Part shown: positions 61,656-64,000 of the stretch, in pieces
How positions within the stretch are numbered: the stretch's first letter is position 1
Layout: every line of letters begins with the position of its first letter
Source of the DNA: Lachnospira eligens
GTDB lineage: Bacteria > Bacillota > Clostridia > Lachnospirales > Lachnospiraceae
Assembly: GCF_009680455.1 (NCBI RefSeq)
Contig: NZ_WKRD01000005.1
Location: 62,001-126,000 of the forward strand
Direction: 5' to 3'
Length of the DNA: 64,000 bases
Made by a program: the position numbers and the translations under genes
The notes under the pieces: generated by a model
What the model was told of the DNA's origin: nothing
The model's input: the letters and a program-made list of their open reading frames with translations, nothing else
Databases searched by the model: none

Positions 61656-63629
61656 ATGAGCAAAAAGGCGTTAAAACTAGGAGCAGCTTCTATTCTTGCA
61701 CTGGGGGCAGGTGCGGCAGTTGTATCAAAAAAGAACAAAAGGGATGAACAGAGGAAGGTAACTAAAGACATTCAGGAAAGAGCACAAAAGGAGTTTCGCA
61801 ATACTGAAAGAGGGAAATATACTAAGAATAGTAAGGGAATATATTACTCTAATGGTAACTATGAAGCATTTGCAAGACCGGAAAAACCAGAAGGAGTTGA
61901 TGATAAATCAGCTTATATTGTAGGAAGTGGTCTTGGTGCATTAGCTGCAGCGTGCTTTCTTGTAAGAGATGGACAGATGAAGGGTGAGAATATTCATATA
62001 CTTGAGGCTATGGATATTGCAGGCGGTGCATGTGATGGAATTAATGATCCTACAAGAGGTTATGTAATGCGTGGCGGACGAGAGATGGAGAATCATTTCG
62101 AATGTCTGTGGGATTTGTTCAGAAGTATTCCGTCTATTGAGACTCCGGGAGTTTCTGTACTTGATGAATATTACTGGCTTAACAAGCATGATCCTAATTA
62201 TTCTCTTTGCAGGGCAACTGTAAACAGAGGTGAAGATGCACATACAGATGGCAAATTTAATTTAAGCCAGAAGGGCTGTATGGAAATAATGAAGCTGTTC
62301 TTCACTAAAGATGAGGATCTGTATGATAAGACAATTGAAGATTTCTTTGATGAGGAAGTTTTTGATTCAGATTTCTGGCTGTACTGGCGTACGATGTTCG
62401 CATTTGAAAACTGGCACAGTGCGCTTGAAATGAAGCTTTATATTCAGAGATTTATCCATCATATAGGTGGACTTCCTGATTTCTCAGCATTGAAGTTTAC
62501 CAAGTATAACCAGTATGAATCACTTATTTTGCCTATGCAGAAATATCTTGAAGATGCAGGTGTTGATTTCAGGTTTAACACAAGAGTTGATAATGTAATC
62601 TTTGATTTCAGGGATGGAAAGAAGATTGCAAAGACCATTGAATGTACTGTAAAAGGTGAGACTAAGTCAATTGATCTTACTGAGAATGATTTGGTGTTTG
62701 TTACTAATGGAAGCTGTACAGAAGGTACTATATACGGTGACCATACACATGCCCCGGTAGGTAATGCAGAGGTAAGAACAAGCGGCTGCTGGAGTCTGTG
62801 GAAGAATATTGCAGCACAGGATAGTTCATTTGGACACCCAGAGAAGTTCTGTGGTGATATATCAAAGTCTAACTGGGAGTCTGCAACTGTTACAACAAGC
62901 GATGAGAAGATTATTTCTTACATTAAGAAGATATGTAAGAGGGACCCAAGAACTGGAAATGTTGTTACAGGCGGAATTGTCAGCTGTAAGGATTCAAGCT
63001 GGCTTTTAAGCTGGACAATTAACAGACAGGGACAGTTTAAGGAACAGAAGAAGGATGAGGTGTGTGTATGGGTATACAGCCTGTTTACTGATGTTGATGG
63101 TGATTATATCAAGAAGCCTATGAAAGAGTGTACAGGTGAAGAGATTACAGCAGAATGGCTGTATCATCTTGGCGTTCCTGTTGAAGAGATTGATGAGCTT
63201 GCTAAGAACCACTGTAACACTACACCAACAATGATGCCATTTATTACTGCATTTTTCATGCCAAGAAGAAAAGGTGACAGACCTGATGTTATTCCTGATG
63301 GCTGCGTTAATTTTGCATTTCTTGGACAGTTTGCTGAGACTCCGAGGGACACAATATTTACGACAGAGTATTCAGTCAGAACTGCAATGGAGGCTGTATA
63401 TGGACTGCTTGGCGTAGACAGAGGTGTTCCTGAGGTCTGGGGCAGTGTATATGATGTAAGAGACCTGCTTGATTCATCTGTTAAGCTTATGGATGGCAAA
63501 TCTCCATTAGAGATTGATTTAGGACCGTTTAATGTTATCAAGAAGGTTGTCTTAAAGAAGATAAAAGGAACTGTTATTGAAAAAGTGCTAAAAGACCATG
63601 ATGTAATTAAAGATTATATGAAATATTAG
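61656..63629 (+). CDS. ohyA: Oleate hydratase
   Basis: 657 residues. Adds water to the cis-9 double bond of oleic and linoleic acid (10-hydroxystearate type products), a detoxification step with FAD. The FAD site GSGLGALAAACF is at 90-101; GGREMENHFECLWD (140-153) includes the catalytic glutamate region, and FAFENWHSALEMKLYIQRF holds the second active-site block. An N-terminal hydrophobic helix (about 6-23) followed by a basic stretch is not part of most oleate hydratases (about 590 residues) and suggests membrane anchoring. ATG 61656 has AAGGTGG eight bases upstream; GTG 61644 is rejected. Regulated perhaps by the upstream TetR. Confidence 0.93.
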   Translation: MSKKALKLGAASILALGAGAAVVSKKNKRDEQRKVTKDIQERAQKEFRNTERGKYTKNSKGIYYSNGNYEAFARPEKPEGVDDKSAYIVGSGLGALAAACFLVRDGQMKGENIHILEAMDIAGGACDGINDPTRGYVMRGGREMENHFECLWDLFRSIPSIETPGVSVLDEYYWLNKHDPNYSLCRATVNRGEDAHTDGKFNLSQKGCMEIMKLFFTKDEDLYDKTIEDFFDEEVFDSDFWLYWRTMFAFENWHSALEMKLYIQRFIHHIGGLPDFSALKFTKYNQYESLILPMQKYLEDAGVDFRFNTRVDNVIFDFRDGKKIAKTIECTVKGETKSIDLTENDLVFVTNGSCTEGTIYGDHTHAPVGNAEVRTSGCWSLWKNIAAQDSSFGHPEKFCGDISKSNWESATVTTSDEKIISYIKKICKRDPRTGNVVTGGIVSCKDSSWLLSWTINRQGQFKEQKKDEVCVWVYSLFTDVDGDYIKKPMKECTGEEITAEWLYHLGVPVEEIDELAKNHCNTTPTMMPFITAFFMPRRKGDRPDVIPDGCVNFAFLGQFAETPRDTIFTTEYSVRTAMEAVYGLLGVDRGVPEVWGSVYDVRDLLDSSVKLMDGKSPLEIDLGPFNVIKKVVLKKIKGTVIEKVLKDHDVIKDYMKY

Positions 63630-63661
63630 TTGAAATATTAGCTGAAATGTGTTGAAACATG

Positions 63662-63701
63662 AAGGGATACCAGTTAAACTTATGGCTGGTATCCCTTTTT
63701 G
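63662..63701 (+). terminator. Terminator of oleate hydratase
   Basis: AGGGATACCAG (63663-63673) pairs perfectly with CTGGTATCCCT (63685-63695), followed by TTTTT. Strong. Confidence 0.9.
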
Positions 63702-63729
63702 CAGGGAAATAATACATCAGGAGATAAAA

Positions 63730-64000
63730 GTGAAGAAGACTATAATATTAACTTTGTTATTGATAACAGCTCTGGTTGCAAATGGATGCGGCAATAAGAA
63801 AAATGTAACAGACATGAAAGATAAAGAAACTACTGTCTCAGCGGTACAACAGGAAACAACACAGTTAAGAACACAGGAGACAACTACTGGACTGACAATG
63901 GATTCTGAAACACAGCAGGAAGAGACAACAGAAGAAGAAAGCAAGACAGTTGTGGCAACGGAGGTTACGGATTCTTCACAGACTGTATATGAGACAGCAC
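63730..64000 (+). CDS. Start of a Thr/Glu-rich lipoprotein (3' truncated)
   Basis: 90 residues visible; the gene runs off the right edge. Starts at GTG 63730 with TCAGGAG six bases upstream. Lys-rich start, hydrophobic core and lipobox ANGC (C20), then low-complexity sequence rich in Thr, Glu and Gln (TTQLRTQETTTG, QQEETTEEES), a typical surface linker between the lipid anchor and a later domain. The function lies in the missing part. The composition resembles surface lipoproteins of Lachnospiraceae. Confidence 0.85.
   Translation, partial: MKKTIILTLLLITALVANGCGNKKNVTDMKDKETTVSAVQQETTQLRTQETTTGLTMDSETQQEETTEEESKTVVATEVTDSSQTVYETA

Overview
This window reads as a stretch of core chromosome from an anaerobic, spore-forming, AT-rich Firmicute, most probably a gut member of the Lachnospiraceae (Clostridia). 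The reasons are the clostridial order rnfCDGEAB, a bifurcating NfnAB pair, a sodium-pumping biotin decarboxylase, engulfment/cortex sporulation genes (spoIVA, yqfC, yqfD, gerW/ytfJ), strong Shine-Dalgarno sites with frequent TTG/GTG starts, and long runs of co-directional genes. I could not fix the genus. I saw no tRNA, rRNA, insertion sequence, prophage or CRISPR array.

Layout. 1-2.9 kb: tail of a surface protein, then nfnA-nfnB. 2.9-4.3 kb: a membrane protein on the minus strand and thiN. 4.3-9.7 kb: a five-gene Na+-translocating decarboxylase operon that has both an acyl-CoA-type and an oxaloacetate-type carboxyltransferase around one biotin carrier. 9.7-15.3 kb: a ThyX-like protein, an RpiR regulator, a YhiN flavoprotein and the cmk-ispH-rpsA block. 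15.3-18.7 kb: YlmH, CheR and a YprB-like nuclease. 18.8-23.9 kb: the complete Rnf operon. 23.9-29.7 kb: YfhO, a DUF815 ATPase and ruvAB. 29.8-37 kb: zapA, a U32 protein and a cell-wall set (FtsW/RodA-like, PBP, lytic transglycosylase). 37-41.7 kb: lysA, two unrecognised proteins and the DUF2953-gerW pair. 42-46.9 kb: rpmB, asp23-like, fakA-like, recG. 47-53 kb: spoIVA, a GGDEF protein, apt, deoD, a membrane MutS-family ATPase. 53-60 kb: alaS, rpsU, yqfC-yqfD-phoH-ybeY-cdd and a BofC-like protein. 60-64 kb: DegV, TetR and oleate hydratase, then the start of a lipoprotein.

How it fits together. NfnAB exchanges electrons among NADH, ferredoxin and NADPH; Rnf couples ferredoxin oxidation to NAD+ reduction and ion export; the biotin decarboxylase exports Na+ at the expense of a carboxylic acid. 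All three bear on the same ferredoxin and ion-gradient economy. DegV (fatty-acid binding), the FakA-like kinase and the oleate hydratase could together handle exogenous fatty acids.

No single unmistakable new system was found. The items most worth a second look are the dual-carboxyltransferase decarboxylase, the ThyX-like protein without the RHR motif, the leader RNAs before gerW, asp23-like and rpsU, the membrane-anchored MutS-like ATPase, the unrecognised pair at 38.4-40.2 kb, and two sigma-E-like promoters exactly where sporulation biology predicts them.
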